NCBI GenBank assembly: GCA_003024785.1
Contig: PUQB01000097.1
Span: 193,804 to 257,803, forward strand
Direction of reading: 5' to 3'
DNA length: 64,000 bases
DNA from: Selaginella tamariscina
Lineage: Eukaryota > Streptophyta > Lycopodiopsida > Selaginellales > Selaginellaceae
In this document: in pieces, positions 36,096 to 47,886 of the stretch
How the letters are laid out: each line of letters opens with the position of its first letter
How positions within the stretch are numbered: the stretch's first letter is position 1
Notes under the pieces: generated by a model
Databases searched by the model: none
Told to the model about the DNA's origin: nothing
Seen by the model: only the letters and a program-made list of their open reading frames with translations
Program-made: the position numbers and the translations under genes

Positions 36096-39000
36096 CTAAA
36101 GACGAGTTCCACGAGTCTTGGGACCTGGTTTAGCAGGATAATGCCGATGGAAGGCAGCAACCTTGGAAGAAGCATGGAGTAAGTTGGATGCAGGTTCCCA
36201 AGTGCGATCAGTAGGCAGGTACCCTTTCCAATCCACCAAGTATTGGAGTTGGTGACGATGAAGACGAGAGTCAAGGATGGCTGCGACTTCGTACTCAGGT
36301 TCCGTGTCAATGACCACAGGAGGGGGAGGAGAAGAAACACGACCAGGAAGAGAAGAAGGATGATACGGCTCCAACAAAGAGGTGTGAAACACAGGATGAA
36401 GTTTCACCGTGGATGGTAACTCGAGTCGGAAAGCTACAGGATTTACCTCCGCCACGATCCTATAAGGGCCCAATCGTTGAAAATCCAACTTAGAAGAAGG
36501 CCTGTTGGTGCGAATGTGTCGACGAAGAAGCCACACGAGATCACCAATCTTGTATGCAGGTGCCGGCTGTCGGTGAGCATCAGCATGATGCTTGTATCGT
36601 TCCTGTGCCTGTTGAAGATGAACCTGGAGATCATCCTGTACCTGCCGAAGATGCTGAAGACGATCCTGTACTGCAGGAGCGGAAGAAGGAGAAGCGGTAG
36701 GAGCAAAGTCAAAACGTGGATGGTGGCCTGTAAGAGCAAAGAAAGGTGTCTGTCCTGTAGATGCGTGGATGGAGTTGTTGTAGGCAAACTCTGCCATTGG
36801 AAGGAGGTCCAACCAGTTGTCCTGCTGGTAACTGATGAAGCAACGAAGATACTGTTCTAAGGTCTGAATTGTGCGTTCGGACTGCCCATCGGTTTGTGGG
36901 TGATATCCTGAAGAAAGATCCGCTTTGACCTGTAGACTCCGAAGAAGCTCTCGCCAAAACTTGGACATGAATTGTGGACCTCGATCGGAAACAATGCTCT
37001 CAGGAAGACCATGATGTCGGAACACCTCGCGGATCACCAACTCGGCAGTTGTCTGACCTGTAGCTGTCTTGTTGCAGGGTAGGAAATGAGCCTGCTTGGT
37101 GAAACGGTCAACCACCACAAGAACTGCATCAAATCCACGAAGGAGGAAGATCTGTGAGGAAATCCATAGAAATGGATCTCCAAGGAGCAGACGGAACAGG
37201 AAGAGGACGAAGAAGACCAGAGGGTGCATGATGAGGCATCTTCGACCTGCTACAAGTGTCACAACTCCGTACAAACCTCTCCACAAAACCTCGCAACCCA
37301 GGCCACCAATAGTTGCGAGTCACCAATTCCACTGTCTTGGCCACACCAAAATGTCCTGTAGCCGGGGTATCATGACAATCCTGTACCACACGAGTCCTAG
37401 AAATACCAACAGGAACGTACAGGAGACCTTCCCGGTACAGGAGTCCATCCTGTATGGTGAATAGGTTGTAGTCTGGACGGGAACTGGAGGAAGAGGAACT
37501 TGCAACGTCAGGATGAATGTGTGAGAACACATTCTTTCCCAAGTCGTCTGTAGGCAACTGCGAACGAACGTCCTGTAGGAGTGTTGAATTTGCTGGAGCC
37601 TGATGAACCTGCAGTGCCGCAAGCCGGAAACGATCAGGACCCAACAACACTTGCCTTTGACCGTCAAATGCAGGATCGCCCGGGCTTGGTGCAAGGTAAG
37701 AGCGCCTAGACAATGCGTCCGCCTTGCCATTCCGAAAGCCGGGCCTGTAGACGATGACGAAGTCAAAACGTGATAGGAACTCTGCCCACCTAGCCTGTCG
37801 CCGACTGAGGACCCGAGCCGTTTGAAAGTACTCCAGGTTCTTGTGATCCGTAAGAACTTGTACAGGATGTGCAGCACCTTCCAGGAAATGCCGCCATTCC
37901 TCAAACGAATCCACAATGGCCTTGAGTTCCTTGTCATGAATCTCGTAGTTGATCTCCGCCGACAGGAACTTACGAGAGTGAAAGGCTACAGGATGAAGCA
38001 ACTTGTCCTCTCCAACTTGCGATAGGACGGATCCTACTGCAAAATCCGAGGCATCTGCTTCAATGAAGAAAGGATGAGAAGGGTCAGGATGTGCTAAAAT
38101 CGGAGCTGTCGTGAAAACGTCCTTGAGTGTTGTGAACGCGTGTTCCGCCTTGTCGGACCAAGAGAAAAGTCCTGTGCGCTTGGTGAGTTCTGTGAGTGGA
38201 AGTACACGCTTGGAGAAGTCCTGTATGAACCGCCTGTAGAAGTTTGCAAAGCCAAGGAAACATTGTACATCTCGTACCGACTTGGGCCTCTCCCACTCCA
38301 CGATGGTCTTCACCTTGTGCATGTCCATGGAAACGCCAGCAGGAGAGACGATGTAGCCCAAGAACTCCACCGAATCCCTATCGAAAAAACACTTCTCCAA
38401 CTTCGCGTACAGGCCATGCTCGCGAAGCCGCTCTAAAACTAGTCGTACATGCTTGTCATGTGCCGCCTGGTCCTTGGAGAAAATCAAGATGTCGTCGAGG
38501 TAGATCACCACAAACTGGTCCAAGAAGTCACGGAAAATGTCGTTCACCATGTGTTGGAATACAGCTGGGGCATTGGTAAGGCCGAAAGGCATTACCGTGT
38601 ACTCAAAATGTCCATACCTTGTACGAAAGGCAGTCTTCCACTCATCGCCGGGACGAATCCGTACAAGGTTGTAGGCTCCTCGTAAGTCGATCTTCGTGAA
38701 CACCTTTGCCCCTCGCAGCCGATCGAGAAGTTCCGGGATCAATGGCAACGGATACCGATTCCGAATGGTGACTTGATTCAAACCCCTGTAGTCCACCACC
38801 AAACGTAAACTCCCATCCTTCTTCTTGACAAAGAAGATAGGAGCTCCTGCAGGGGACTTTGAGTGACGAATGAAGCCGGATCCTAAGTTGTCCTCGATGT
38901 ATTGACGAAGAACCTCCAACTCTGTGGGTGACAATGCATAGATCGGTCCGAATGGTGGAGTCTTTCCTTCCGCAAGATCAATAGGACAGTCGTAGGACCT

Positions 39001-40155
39001 GTGAACAGGAAGAACTGCAGCCTTGTGCTTGTCAAAAACGTCCTTAAAGTCGTGGTACTTGGATGGTAGGGAAGAAGGAGGAGAAGGAGAAGGAGAAGGA
39101 GAAAAAACAGGGGAGTCGGATACAGGAAAGGTAGGAGAGGACGTAGGAGTTACTTGAAAAGCAAAAAGGTGGAAGGGGGCAGGATCAGTGGCGAGTTCAT
39201 GCATGGTAGTGGTAAGAACTCGGAGAGGAGAAGGAGGGAGCTGTGACTGAAAAAGAGGAAGGATCTTGGGGGATGGAACAGAGGCAGGGTAACAGAAAGA
39301 AGCAGGATTGGAAAAAACCTGTGTGGTTGTTGATGAGTGTACAGGATTGGAAGAATCCTGTACAGGACACCGTGAGTGTACAGGATTGGAAGAATCCTGT
39401 ACAGGAGTCCGTGGTTGCGCAAGAGTGGAAGAAGCCTGCGAATGTGCTGACGAATCAACAGGAGGTGGATCCTGTTGAGGAGGAACCTTCGACACTGATA
39501 CAGGATTGGAAGAACCCTGTACAGGACACCGCAAACTTACAGGAATGGGGAGAGCCTGCGGATGTGCTGAGGAACTGCCATGAGGTGAATCCTGTCGAGG
39601 AGGAGTCTTCAACACTGGTACAGGAACAGGTACGGTCAATCCTGTAGCTTGTACTGCCTCAGATACTAAGGATGTATCCTGCACGCAGGAAGGTACAGGA
39701 TTGATCCTAGAAGTTGGAGAGGAAAACGTGAGTGTCCTAGACCTCCAGTCGATCTGCGGATTTGCAACAACGAACCATGGCATGCCCAAAATGATGGGAG
39801 TCGACCGAGTCTTGATCAAGTTGAAGGAAATTGAACAGTTGAATGTGCCATACCTGCAGGAGAGAGGTTCGGTAGCATGGGTAACTGCACCGGAAGCAAT
39901 TAGACGCCCATCGGCCACCTCTACAGGAACTGCACGCTTCAACTTCACCACCGAAATGCCATGTTGAGTTGCAAACGTGTCATCCATGAAGCATGCATTT
40001 GCACCAGTGTCTAACAAGGCAAACTCCATGAGCTCTCGATTATTAAGATGAATGTGTACAGGAAACTTAAGTGACGGGATGGTATGAGCAGCACCAATGG
40101 AGCCTGCACCTACGTCCAACTTCGCGGCTCCTAGACGAAGTGGACATTGGAGTTT
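36096..40155 (-). CDS. Gypsy C Pol polyprotein with chromodomain, one frame break
   Basis: Protease (LLDTGANACFMDD), a Pro/Ser-rich spacer, RT (FGLTNAPAVFQHMVNDIF, YLDDILIFSKDQ), RNase H ([13 protein letters not shown]), HHCC finger (HDTPATGHF...CDTCSRSK), integrase DDE core and chromodomain (YEVAAILDSR, YLVDWKGY, WEPASNLL), ending KPGPKTRGTRL. The 996-codon upstream frame and the downstream frame meet at about 37130-37140, where one base is missing in integrase (SMDFLTDLPPS). Otherwise this is the most complete copy. RT and RNase H motifs resemble the Tf1/sushi/fungal chromovirus branch rather than the usual plant CRM/Tekay types (inference from motif reading). Confidence 0.9.
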
Positions 40156-41108
40156 TCCGACTGAACTTCGGCTTCGACTTCACGCGTCTTGAAGTTCCTG
40201 GCTTTAATAGGACAATCTGCCACCTTGTGTCCTGCTCCACCACAATACAAGCACAGGTTCTCACTGCGACGACGTTGCTTCTCGGCAGCGGAAAGAGAGC
40301 CACGCTTGGATTTCTCAACCTCCATAGGAACTACTCCAGAAGGTGGTGCAGGAACATGTACCACAGCTGTAGGATTGGTTTGCAGGAACTGTTGACGGGA
40401 TCTTTCCTGACGACGCTCGAACAAACGGTTGTCGCAACGAACAGCTTGTTGCATGATCTCCGCTAATGTTTGGGCATCCGGTAACGTAAGGAGAAGGTCC
40501 TTCACGTCGTCCCTCAACCCAAAACGGAAGTGTTCGATCAATGCAGTCTCGTCCCATGGAATGTTCGTGCAAAGTTGCTGAAATTCGGATGCATAGACGG
40601 AAGCTGGTCGGGATCCTTGAGTGAGCTTCCGTAACTTCGTGCATGCAGAACGGTACTTATCAGGATCTCCAAAACAGGCTTCAAAGGCAGCCACGAAACC
40701 TTCAAAGTCTTCCATCAGTGGATCGTCACGCTCCAGCAAGGGGGCAACCCAAGCCCGTGGAGATCCACTTAGTAAGGATGCCAAAAGACCCACCTTTTGA
40801 GCATCAGTCGAGTAGCGCCGTGGTTGCATACGGATCAAGAGTCGGATCTGATTCAGGAAACCTTGGAAATCGGCACGATTACCACTGAACTTCTCTGGCA
40901 TGCTAACCTTCGGCTCCGAAGAAAAGTTTGATGAAGAGGAAACCACCGATGCCTGGGAGAGAGCCTGCGCAGCAGCCTTGGAGGATGCATCAGCAGCTGC
41001 ATGTGCCGCAGTGGTGGAACCTTGCAGGTCGGTGACCACTTGGCGCAAAGTGGCCAGCTCATGAAGTAGCATTTGGTGCTCGTGTTGAAAATGCTCAAAA
41101 TCAGCCAT
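40131..41108 (-). CDS. Gypsy C Gag (325 aa, intact)
   Basis: Structural protein of the retrotransposon particle. Order: coiled N-terminus (MADFEHFQHEHQMLLHELAT), Ala/Ser linker, capsid-like domain (residues about 75-215), basic region and one CCHC knuckle CLYCGGAGHKVADC (about 290-303), ending SENSNVHFV and TAG. The pol frame is -1 relative to Gag and already open before the Gag stop, so pol is probably made by -1 frameshifting. A conserved 'cggaaaac' lies just upstream of the stop. Confidence 0.9.
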   Translation of the reverse strand: MADFEHFQHEHQMLLHELATLRQVVTDLQGSTTAAHAAADASSKAAAQALSQASVVSSSSNFSSEPKVSMPEKFSGNRADFQGFLNQIRLLIRMQPRRYSTDAQKVGLLASLLSGSPRAWVAPLLERDDPLMEDFEGFVAAFEACFGDPDKYRSACTKLRKLTQGSRPASVYASEFQQLCTNIPWDETALIEHFRFGLRDDVKDLLLTLPDAQTLAEIMQQAVRCDNRLFERRQERSRQQFLQTNPTAVVHVPAPPSGVVPMEVEKSKRGSLSAAEKQRRRSENLCLYCGGAGHKVADCPIKARNFKTREVEAEVQSENSNVHFV

Positions 41109-41211
41109 GATCTAGGAAAGAAAAAAAGGAGGAAAATGAAGGAAAGGAATCAAGAAAAGGTAGCTGGAAAACGGAGAACTATGAAGCAGTTACTATCAAA
41201 CTGTCAAGCCA

Positions 41212-41768
41212 CGATCCAGGAAACAGGAAGAGAGCAGGATTCCAAGGACATGAAGGCTTGACTCAGGAACAGGACCGAGAGCAGGACAGGAACCAGGAAT
41301 AGGAACAGGACGGATCTAGGAGTAGGACAGGATTAGGATAGGATCCGGGAGCAAGACAGGAAAGCACAGGATAGGATCCGGGAGCAAAACAGGAACAGGA
41401 CAGGAAACAAGACAAGACAAGATTGATCGTAGTAAGACTGGTGTTGATAGTAACTGATTGTACAACAATTAGGTCGGAGCTTTTATGCTCACAACTCCAA
41501 GAGCTAATCTAGGCATGCATGCAAAAGTGGTTGCATGCATGCAAAAGTGATTGCATGCATGCAGAGGCTAAGATGAGTCCACATGTCCCTTATCCTCTAG
41601 GCATATCCTGTAGGAATATCCTGCAACCGAATCCTGTGTCTGGAATCCTGGTAGGAGTATCCTGTAGGAAAATCCTGCAACCCATATCCTGTATCCGGAA
41701 TCCTGTAGGAAAGTCCTGCAACCCATGTCCTGTATCCGGAATCCTGTATTCTGTATCGAGTCGTGACA
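41212..41768 (-). repeat. Gypsy C 5' LTR
   Basis: 557 bp, with the same terminal sequences and the same self-complementary start (41443-41455) as in B. The primer-binding complement follows at about 41197-41210. Confidence 0.9.
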
Positions 41769-42682
41769 AGCATTGTTTCCAATCAAGGTCCACAATTCAT
41801 GTCCAAGTTTTGGCGAGAGCTTCTTCGGAGTCTACAGGTTAAAGCGGATCTTTCTTCAGGATATCATCCGCAAACTGATGGGCAATCCGAACGCACAATT
41901 CAGACCTTGGAACAGTATCTTCGTTGCTTCATCAGTTACCAGCAGTACAACTGGTTGGACCTTCTTCCAATGGTGGAGTTTGCCTACAACAACTCCGTTC
42001 ATGCATCTACAGGACAAACACCTTTCTTTGCTCTTATAGGCCACCATCCACGTTTTGACTTTGCTCCTCCCGCTTCTCCTTCTTCCGCTCCTGTAGTACA
42101 GGATCGTCTCCAGCATCTTCGTCAGGTACAGGATGATCTCCAGGTTCATCTTTAGCAGGCACAAGAACGATACAAGCATTATGCTGATGCTCACTGTCAG
42201 TCGGCACCTGCATACCAGATTGGTGATCTCGTGTGGCTTCTTCGTCGACACATTCGCACCAACAGGCCTTCTTCTAAGTTGGATTTTCAACGATTGGGCC
42301 CTTACAGGATCGTGGCGGAGGTAAATCCTGTAGCTTTCCGACTCGAGTTACCATCCACGATGAAACTTCATCCTGTGTTTCACACCTCCTTGTTGGAGCC
42401 GTATCATCCTTCTTCTCTTCCCGGTCGTGTTTTTTCTCCTCCCCCTCCTGTGGTCATTGACACTGAACCTGAGTACGAAGTTGCAACCATCCTTAATTCT
42501 CGTCTTCATCGCTGCCAACTCTAATACTTGGTGGATTGGAAAGGTTATTTGCCTACTGATCGTACTTGGGAACCTGCATCCAACTTACTCCATGCTTCTT
42601 CCAAGGTTGCTGCCTTCCATCGGCATTATCCTATTAAACCAGGTCCTAAGACTCGTGGAACTCGTCTTTAAGGAGGAGGTGC
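41769..42682 (+). pseudogene. Gypsy A pol, 3' part (integrase end, chromodomain)
   Basis: Resumes at SIVSNQGPQFMSKFWREL, through HASTGQTPFFALIGHHPRF, to a chromodomain with an in-frame stop after HRCQL (42522-42524). Confidence 0.88.
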
Positions 42683-43332
42683 TGTCACGACCCGATACAA
42701 GATACAGGATTCCAGATACAGGATATGAGTTACAGGACTTTCCTACAGGATTCCGGATATAGGATATGGGTTGCAGGACTTTCCCACAGGATATTCCTAC
42801 CAGGATTCCGGACACAGGATACGGTTGCAGGATATTCCTACAGGATATGCCTAGAGGATAAGGGACATGTGGACTCCTTAGCCTCTGCATGCATGCAGTC
42901 ACTTTGCATGCATGCAACCACTTTTAGCACTCATGCCTAGATTAGCTCTTGGAGTTGTGAGCATAAAAGCTCAGACCTAATTGTTGTACAATCAATTACT
43001 ATCAACACCAGTCTTACTACGATCAATCTCATCTTGTCTTGTTCTTGTCTTGTTTCCTGTCCTGTCCCTGTCTTGCTCCTGTTTCCTGTCATGTTCCTGG
43101 ATCCTGTCCTTTCCTGTCTTGTTCCCGGATCCTATCCTGTTTTGTCTTGTTCCTGGATCCTGTCCTGCGCCTTCCTGTCTTGCTCCCGGATCCTATCCTG
43201 ATCCTGTCTTGCTCTTGAATCCGTCCTGTTCCTGTTCCTAGTTCCTGTCCTGCGCTCGATCTTGCTCCTGAGTCAAGCCTTCCTGTTCTGGGAATCCTGT
43301 TCTCTTCTTGGTTCCTGGATCGTGGCTTGACA
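42683..43332 (+). repeat. Gypsy A 3' LTR
   Basis: 650 bp, ending GGCTTGACA directly before the ACGAG duplication. Confidence 0.92.
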
Positions 43333-43337
43333 ACGAG

Positions 43338-46300
43338 GAGACAAAGTGTTAGGTTAAACACCCAAAACTCAAGCATGCTCTTGCTAACGAGCGTGGCAAG
43401 GCTCTTCTCGTTGGTGACATAGCAATGTACATGGTCCATACATTCGTGGTGGTGAAGAACCCCCACACCTTCTATGTGGACTCGGCAGCAACGCACAACA
43501 TTATGAACACATGCAGATGGTACGTGATCTTCGAAGCAGCTTTACCTGGACAACATGTGCTGGTGGGAGATGAACGCCCTCTTCCCTTACTAGGATATGG
43601 GACAATTCGTCTTACCCTACTGAGTGGATACCAAATGCAGATCAAGGACATGCTCTATGTCCATGAACTCCATGCCAACCTGTTAGCACTTGAGCGGCTT
43701 TGCCATGCTAGCTACACCTTCCACGGTGATGGCACCCGCATCTCCTTCACACCCCAGATAGGATGTGCACCAGCACTACATGCACATCATGATGGCAGTG
43801 GGAGCTTGTACAAGCTGGAGATGGAGCTCGAGCCAACTTCCCCCAAACCGCAAGCTCTGGTCACTCAAGGTCACACTGAAGAGCTAGAGTTGTGGCACCA
43901 ACGTTTTGGCCATGCTCCAACCTCATGGATTGCACAGCTAGCACCAGAAAATATGGTAGAAGGACCGACAATTCCCCCACTAGGGAACTGCCGTTCTATA
44001 GGGATGCCATCTCGGGAAGATGCCTTGCCAAGTTTTTCCTCCTAGCGGAGCAACCAGGGCAACTAGAGTGTTCGAGCTCATGCACACAGACCTCTATGGG
44101 CTGATGCAAACTTAGTCCTACGCTGGTGCTCGGTACTTCATGACCTTTGTGGATAATTTTAGTCACTATTATACCATGTATTTCCTTCGAGAAAAATCAC
44201 AAGCCTTGGATTACATGCGGTTGTACTACACACTAGGTAGCACCCAGATTGGTCAGATACTGCGATGCCGATGGTCACCTCCAATGCCTTTTACCAATTA
44301 TGGGATTTAGTTGGCATTGCATGGGAGCTAACAACGACCAACTCACTGCAGCAGAACGGCATGGTAGAGAGGAAGAATAGGATGTCGATGGAGAGTGCAC
44401 AGAGCATGCTGCAAACAAGCCAACTCCCACAAATGTTCTGGGTAGAAGCAGTACACACTGCCAACTTCTTGCAAAATCACCTACCAACCTTAGCGTTGAA
44501 AGGGATGATGCCACAAAGCCTAGACTAGTAGGAAGCCATCTATAGAAGGACTGAAGATCTTTGGTTGTGAGGCCTATGTCCATGCCATTGATGACTCGTC
44601 ACTCAAAAAGCTTGATGCCATGAGCATCCGGTGTCGCTTTCTAGGCTACTGCACAGATAGGAAAGCCTACAAGCTATATGGTTCTATTGCCAAGAAACCG
44701 ATTTTGAGCAAGGATGTGGTCTTCAATGAACACCCCCTGCTCAGCTACCATCAAGACTCCTCAGCAATTCATGGAGCTTCTTCCAGCTCTAGACCTGGTG
44801 AGTGCTCAAGCGCAATTGAAATATTATCATCGGACTCAACTCCAGAAGGTGTGGAAATCCTGCTCCAAGTGCAACTAACCAATGGGAGTTCGTGTCACCA
44901 GCCTACAGTAGCTTCCCACGCACCAACTCTAGCACATGGCACTTCTACAGCATACCCTGTAGCTCAAGCCCCATTGCCCGTGGTCACAAGCACCTCCTCA
45001 AGAGCTTCCCCACCTAGTGCAACCCTAAACACAATTAGTACAGGGCCAACAACTTGTCGGCGCAGCAAGGCACCCCCTCCATGTCGTGCATAGAGTGCCC
45101 TCCAACTTGAGAGAGGCACATGTGTCACTGGATGCAGAGCATTGGCATGCAACATGCTTGGAGGAGCTTGGATCCCTAGCTGAGAATGAGGTCTATGACT
45201 TGGTGGCACCAGAGAAGGTTCCAATGGACCGCAAGCTAATCAAGAGCATGTGGGTGTTCACACTCAAGCTTCATGCTGATGGCACCATTGCCAGGTATAA
45301 AGCTAGGCTTGTGGCTGAAAGGTGTGCACAGGTTCCTGGCATTGACTTCACAGAGATGTTTGCTCCAGTGGTGAAGATGACCAGCCTACGTCTACTCTTC
45401 TCATTGGCGGCAGCTGGGGATTACGAAATCCACCAAATGGACATAAAAACAGCTTTTCTTTATGGGGAGTTGGAATAGGAGATTTACATGGAGCAACCTG
45501 GACATGAGAGTGCTGTGTGTTGAAACAAAGCCCATGCATATGGTACACTCAATTGGACAAGTTCCTCCTTCAAGCTGGCTTCTCTAGGAGCAATGTCGAC
45601 CACAGTGTGTACATTCGATGAGTGGAAGCTGACTATGTCTTCATAGCAATGTACGTTGACGACCTTTTGATCGTCAGTAGCAAGAATAGCCAACTATTTT
45701 CGTTTGCGAAGGAGGTTCTCGCCAACCACTTTGCGATGAAGGACCTTGGTGAGGCCCACTAGTGCCTCGGCATCCAAATTGTTCATAACCGAGACAAGAA
45801 GTTGATTCATTCCCATGGACACACACATGAAGTTATCAATGGAACAATGCCCAAGCACTGATGCTAAGAAAGCAGCGATGATGAACATTCCTTAATAAGT
45901 GCAGTGGGGAGCCTAATGTTCCCCATGGTCTACACCAGACCTGACATTGCCTACACCGTCAACCAGGTCAACAAATTCCTCGATAATCTTGGCATGGCAC
46001 ATTGGGCAGCTGTGAAGCGGATTTTCTGTTACCTCTAAAGCACCCTTGACTATGGCCTTTGCTATGAAGGGGTCCAGCCCACTCTCATGGGATGTTGTAA
46101 TGCTGACTGGGTAGGTGATCTCGACAATAGGCGTTCCACCACAGGCTACTCATTTGGCCTGGGCAATACTGCAACTTCATGGAGCAGCAAGTGCCAATCC
46201 ACAGTGGCGACCTCTAGCACAGAGGCTGAATACATGCCTGCCTCAGCAGCCACCAAGGAAGCCATTTGACTTCGCATGTTAGTTGCGGACCTTGGCTTCA

Positions 46301-46586
46301 CGCAGGAGGATGCAACTACAATCTACACCAATAATTTGGGGAGTCTAATAATCTCCAAAATCCTCGCTTCCACTCCCAGATGAAGCACATCGAGGTGGTA
46401 CACCACCTAGTTCGTGAGAAGACTGAAGATAATTATATCAAGCTAGTCTATTGTCCGACGAACGTCGGACAAACGATATGGTGGCGGATATCTTCACCAA
46501 GGCTCTTCCCCGAGATTGCTTCGAGCAGCACCATATTGCTCTTGGAGTTTTACCCATGCCAGAGTGAGTTCCACTCTAAGCAGGAG
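43338..46586 (+). pseudogene. Copia Pol (protease-integrase-RT-RNase H), many stops
   Basis: Protease VDSAATHNIMNTC; GAG-pre-integrase LWHQRFGHA; integrase fragments MTFVDNFSHYYTMYFLREKS and NGMVERKNRMSMESAQSML; RT RLLFSLAAAGDYEIHQMDIK and MYVDDLLIV; RNase H STTGYSFGLGNTATSWSSKC and TSSTEAEYM. Stops and shifts interrupt every domain. Confidence 0.88.
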
Positions 46587-46734
46587 CGTTCGACGGACAT
46601 CGTGGACTCCCTCTAGCATGGCTCTTCCACGTGGCTCCACCACATAGGCAGGGCAGATGATCTCTCCACATTCTAGGACTAGGGAGAAGGGTGATTAGGT
46701 CCTATCGTGAGGAATAAATCTGTGTTCTGCAACA
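46587..46734 (+). repeat. Copia 3' LTR
   Basis: 148 bp, diverged from the 5' LTR (first base T to C, several indels), ending GCAACA before TSD TTGCT. Confidence 0.85.
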
Positions 46735-46739
46735 TTGCT

Positions 46740-47108
46740 GCCTTGTCTTTCCACGCAAGAGATGACATGGGTTGCAGATATGTTTTTGACTTAGATAATG
46801 TGAACGACAAATGCATACGTAATCTGTGTTGAAAACGATGCCATTACGGCATGCCGTGTATGAGTGACTGTGTGTTATATTAGAATAAGTAGCTTGTTTG
46901 ACACAAGTATTTACATAAGTTCCAAAAGAAAAAATTGAGTTTGGATCAAAGCGCGTTGGCAAACAGACTTGGGTTATGACAAGGACCATTTCTTTGTGCC
47001 GACGTATATAATATTGTATACAATGGACACCACTATATAAACCATCTATCAAACCTCATTCTCCACATTCAAGCTTGCATTCAGTTTCTGTATAATCACT
47101 AGAAACAT
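46740..47108 (+). promoter_or_regulatory. Promoter region of germin-like gene 1
   Basis: A clear TATA box 'ctatataaacc' lies at 47033-47043, about 65 bp before the ATG. The rest is unique AT-rich sequence right next to the copia TSD, so the retrotransposon landed about 370 bp upstream of the gene. Confidence 0.6.
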
Positions 47109-47541
47109 ATGGCTATTCACATCAGTTACATACTTGTTCTTCTTCTAGCTTGCAGCATATTTGCTAATGCTGCAGACGAAGACATGCTTCAGGACTTCTG
47201 TGTTGCGGACAAAAACAACGGACTCACCGTAAATGGGAAGGTGTGCAAGCCGGTTGAGGACGTAAAAGCTGCAGATTTTAAGTCCGATGTGCTCAGGGTC
47301 CCTGGTAACGCCAACAACAAGCTCGGTTCTAACGTCACAACTGCAAACGTTCTCAACTTTCCTGGGGTTAACACTCTGGGAGTTTCATTTGCTAGAATCG
47401 ACTTCGCACCCGGTGGCGTAAACCCACCTCATGTTCACCCACGTGGAACTGAGATCCTGTTCCTTGCTCAAGGTACACTTTATGTTGGATTCATCACAAC
47501 CGCCCCAGACAACCAGCTGTTTGCTCAGACTATATATCCAG

Positions 47542-47578
<37 letters not shown>

Positions 47579-47886
47579 AGAGAGAGAGAGAGAGAGAGAG
47601 TGCCTGCGAGCGTGGGTGATGGTATATGTAGAAACTATAAACTTTCTTTTTATGTTCAGGTCAACTGTTTGTATTCCCCCGTGGCTTGATCCACTTCCAG
47701 ATCAATATTGGAAAGGGTCCTGCAGTAGTATTTGCCGGATTTAACAGTCAGAATCCGGGAGTAACACAGGTTGCAAAGGCCGTGTTCGCATCAAACCCAC
47801 CCATTCTGGACGATGTGATCGAGAAAACATTCCAGATTGATCAGGCTCTTGTACAAAAGCTCAGAACACTTATCAGCCAGACTTAA
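47109..47886 (+). CDS. Germin-like protein, copy 1
   Basis: A secreted cupin of 219 aa from exons 47109-47541 and 47660-47886. Signal peptide ISYILVLLLACSIFANAADE, the paired Cys of germins (DFCVA...GKVCKP), germin box 1 with metal ligands NPPHVHPRGTEILFLAQG and box 2 QLFVFPRGLIHFQ..GKGPA. Germin-like proteins are apoplastic Mn-binding enzymes (oxalate oxidase or superoxide dismutase activities in the family). The intron lies between the two boxes and is mostly a (GT)n(GA)n microsatellite (47546-47602). No frameshift is seen. It forms the left outer end of a large inverted duplication with 54443-53655. Confidence 0.92.

Larger units (their letters stand above)
35518..41768 (-). mobile_element. 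Ty3/gypsy chromovirus C, inserted in A in reverse
   Basis: 6251 bp, minus strand. LTRs at 41212-41768 (5') and 35518-36084 (3'). TSD AGCAT at 35513-35517 and 41769-41773. The two LTRs differ mainly by single-base gaps, so the insertion is recent. Gag is intact and pol has one frame break. Confidence 0.95.
24659..43332 (+). mobile_element. Ty3/gypsy chromovirus A, itself split by copies B and C
   Basis: LTRs at 24659-25271 and 42683-43332 (TGTCACGACCC ... GGCTTGACA). TSD ACGAG at 24654-24658 and 43333-43337. Excluding B and C it is about 6.2 kb. Gag and pol carry many indels, so A is older than B and C. Confidence 0.95.
22412..46734 (+). mobile_element. Ty1/copia retrotransposon, split by nested gypsy insertions
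   Basis: The element starts TGTTGGAGGGAC, has short LTRs (22412-22569 and 46587-46734), a PBS directly after the 5' LTR (TGGTATCAAAGCCAG, initiator-tRNA-Met type), Gag, protease, integrase, RT and RNase H in copia order, and a perfect 5-bp TSD TTGCT at 22407-22411 and 46735-46739. Without the nested DNA at 24659-43337 it is about 5.6 kb. Coding regions are full of stops and shifts, so it is an old insertion. Confidence 0.92.

Noticed and set aside
36477-36860. Plus-strand frames opposite the integrase and chromodomain of element C
   Set aside because: Shadow frames that recur opposite the same coding region in every copy.
41519-41842. Minus-element LTR open frames and their opposite-strand partners
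   Set aside because: They are LTR sequence read through; none encodes a retrotransposon domain.
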